Assembly (NCBI RefSeq): GCF_046546335.1
Contig: NZ_JBKGYA010000035.1
From: Thiohalospira sp046546335
GTDB lineage: Bacteria; Pseudomonadota; Gammaproteobacteria; Thiohalospirales; Thiohalospiraceae
Length of the DNA stretch: 14,322 nt
Reading direction: 5' to 3' (one strand)
Under the pieces are notes generated by a model, which saw only the letters and a program-made list of their open reading frames with translations, searched no databases and was not told where the DNA came from. Positions 13,119 through 14,322 of the stretch are shown piece after piece. Made by a program: the position numbers and the translations under genes. The first letter of the stretch is position 1. Each line of letters opens with the position of its first letter.

Positions 13119-14322
13119 ATGCAACGGCTCGGCGTGGACACCGGCGGGACCTTCACCGACCTGGTCCTGGTGGACGAGGCGGGGGGCGTGCGTACCCGCA
13201 AGGTCCTCTCCACCCCGGAGGCGCCGGAGCGGGCCATCCTCGCCGGCATGGCCGACCTGGGTCTGGACCCGGCGGATCCCGCGCTGGAGGTGATCCACGG
13301 CACCACCGTGGCCACCAATGCCGTCCTCGAGGGCCGGGGGGCGCGGACGGTGCTGATCACCAACCGCGGCTTCGCCGATCTCCTCACCATCGGCCGCCAG
13401 GCCCGGGCCGACCTCTACGACCTCCAGCCGCCGGCCACCGAGCCGCCGGTCCCGGCGGCGCTCTGCCTGGAGGTGGGCGGGCGCATCGGCCCCGAGGGGG
13501 AGACGGTGGAGCCCCTGGATGAGGCGGAGCTGGCCGGGCTGGCCGAGCGGGTGGCGGCCCTGGAGCCGGAGGCGGTGGCCATCAACCGGCTCTTCTCCTT
13601 CCTCGCCCCGGCGGAGGAGGCGCGCATCGCCGAGGCCCTGCCGCCGGGGCCCTTCGTCAGCCGATCCTCGGCGGTGCTCGCCGAGATCCGGGAGTACGAG
13701 CGCGGCATCGCCACCTGGCTCAATGCCCGCCTGGGGCCGGTGGTGCAGGGCTACCTCCAGCGGCTGGCGGCCGCCCTGCCGGGACCGCGCATCGCGGTGA
13801 TGCAGAGCCACGCCGGGACCTGCGATATCGCCACCGCCGGGGCGGGGGCGGTGCGACTCCTCCTCTCCGGCCCCGCCGGCGGCCTGGCCGCGGCGGCGCG
13901 CACCGGCGGGGAGGAGCGCCAGCTCACCTTCGACATGGGCGGTACCTCCACCGATGTCGCCCTGGTGGCCGGGGAGCCGCGGATCACCACCGAGGGCCGG
14001 ATCGGGCCGTGGCCGGTGGCGGTCCCCCAGGTGGAGATGCACACCATCGGCGCCGGCGGCGGCTCCATTGCCCGCCTGGACGAGGGCGGCCTGCTCCGGG
14101 TGGGGCCGGCCTCCGCCGGTGCCGACCCGGGGCCTGCCTGTTACGGCCGCGGCGGCGGCGAGCCCACGGTGACCGACGCCAACGTGGTCCTGGGCCGGCT
14201 GCCCGCCGAAGTGGCCCTGGGCGGGGACATGGCGCTGGATGGCGAAGCGGCCCGGGCCGCCGTGAGGCGCCTGGGGGAGGCCATGGGGCGGGAGCCGGAG
14301 GCCGCCGCCGAGGGGATCCTGG
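13119..14322 (+). CDS. Hydantoinase/5-oxoprolinase family protein (HyuA-type), cut at the window edge
   Basis: ATP-dependent hydantoinase/5-oxoprolinase A-type subunit. Family members open 5-oxoproline or hydantoins, or act in acetone or acetophenone carboxylases. The first 401 residues of an expected 650-700 are visible. Seen: GVDTGGTFTDLVLVD at the start, IHGTTVATNAVLE, TNRGFADLL, LLSGPAGG, phosphate-binding FDMGGTSTDVAL, HTIGAGGGSIA, and SAGADPGPACYGRGG then PTVTDANVVLGRL. The usual MQSNGG reads MQSHAG here. ATG 13119 is chosen because GAGG (13106-13109) lies 9 nt upstream; ATG 13110, in frame, is too close to the same AGGAGAGG. No convincing promoter is seen in 13069-13118. Substrate unresolved: ggt nearby hints at 5-oxoproline, but that is inference. 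Confidence 0.9.
   Translation, partial: MQRLGVDTGGTFTDLVLVDEAGGVRTRKVLSTPEAPERAILAGMADLGLDPADPALEVIHGTTVATNAVLEGRGARTVLITNRGFADLLTIGRQARADLYDLQPPATEPPVPAALCLEVGGRIGPEGETVEPLDEAELAGLAERVAALEPEAVAINRLFSFLAPAEEARIAEALPPGPFVSRSSAVLAEIREYERGIATWLNARLGPVVQGYLQRLAAALPGPRIAVMQSHAGTCDIATAGAGAVRLLLSGPAGGLAAAARTGGEERQLTFDMGGTSTDVALVAGEPRITTEGRIGPWPVAVPQVEMHTIGAGGGSIARLDEGGLLRVGPASAGADPGPACYGRGGGEPTVTDANVVLGRLPAEVALGGDMALDGEAARAAVRRLGEAMGREPEAAAEGIL

Noticed and set aside
12834..14042. Upstream in-frame extension of mutM, about 400 codons
   Set aside because: Fpg must start with Pro after Met removal. The extension runs opposite the HyuA-type gene and across the mutM promoter.

Overview
The window is about 70% G+C chromosomal DNA with dense, overlapping genes. 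Protein sequences and gene order (ftsY-ftsE-ftsX-rpoH; M16-M16-rsmD-coaD-fdx) point to a gammaproteobacterium. Very acidic proteins and the Allochromatium-type ferredoxin suggest the halophilic or purple-sulfur side (Ectothiorhodospiraceae-like). That placement is an inference from sequence character and was not tested by a search. I see no rRNA, tRNA, CRISPR array, IS element or phage gene.

Layout. (1) 1-1621 (+): 3' part of ilvD (branched-chain amino acid synthesis). (2) 1622-2295: a small accessory-looking interval with a dRS3/REP-like palindrome and two tandem, clearly paralogous one-helix membrane microproteins of 39 and 36 residues. The second has a perfect FNR/Anr box placed for class II activation and a strong ribosome binding site; the interval ends in a strong, probably bidirectional terminator shared with rpoH. 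(3) 2296-6162 (-): ftsY-ftsE-ftsX followed by rpoH, the classical gammaproteobacterial cluster for membrane-protein targeting, divisome/peptidoglycan control and the heat-shock sigma factor. rpoH has its own leader. (4) 6272-12021 (+): a probable six-gene operon: catalytic M16 peptidase, non-catalytic M16 partner, rsmD, coaD, 2[4Fe-4S] ferredoxin and ggt. Genes overlap by 11, 8 and 1 nt or are spaced by 37 and 51 nt. (5) 12018-12833 (-): mutM, whose stop codon shares a CTAG with the ggt stop, with a good sigma70 promoter. (6) 12834-13118: a structured intergenic region with a 7-bp hairpin and a 108-nt long-stem inverted repeat. (7) 13119-end (+): 5' part of a hydantoinase/5-oxoprolinase-family (HyuA-type) gene.

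The two places least explained by ordinary annotation are the microprotein pair under apparent oxygen control (1745-2180) and the long stem upstream of hyuA (12961-13068). In the stem, both departures from perfect symmetry become G-U pairs only in a rightward transcript. The rest is well-known housekeeping. GGT and a possible 5-oxoprolinase nearby could jointly serve glutathione/gamma-glutamyl turnover, but the substrate of the HyuA-type protein cannot be fixed from this fragment.
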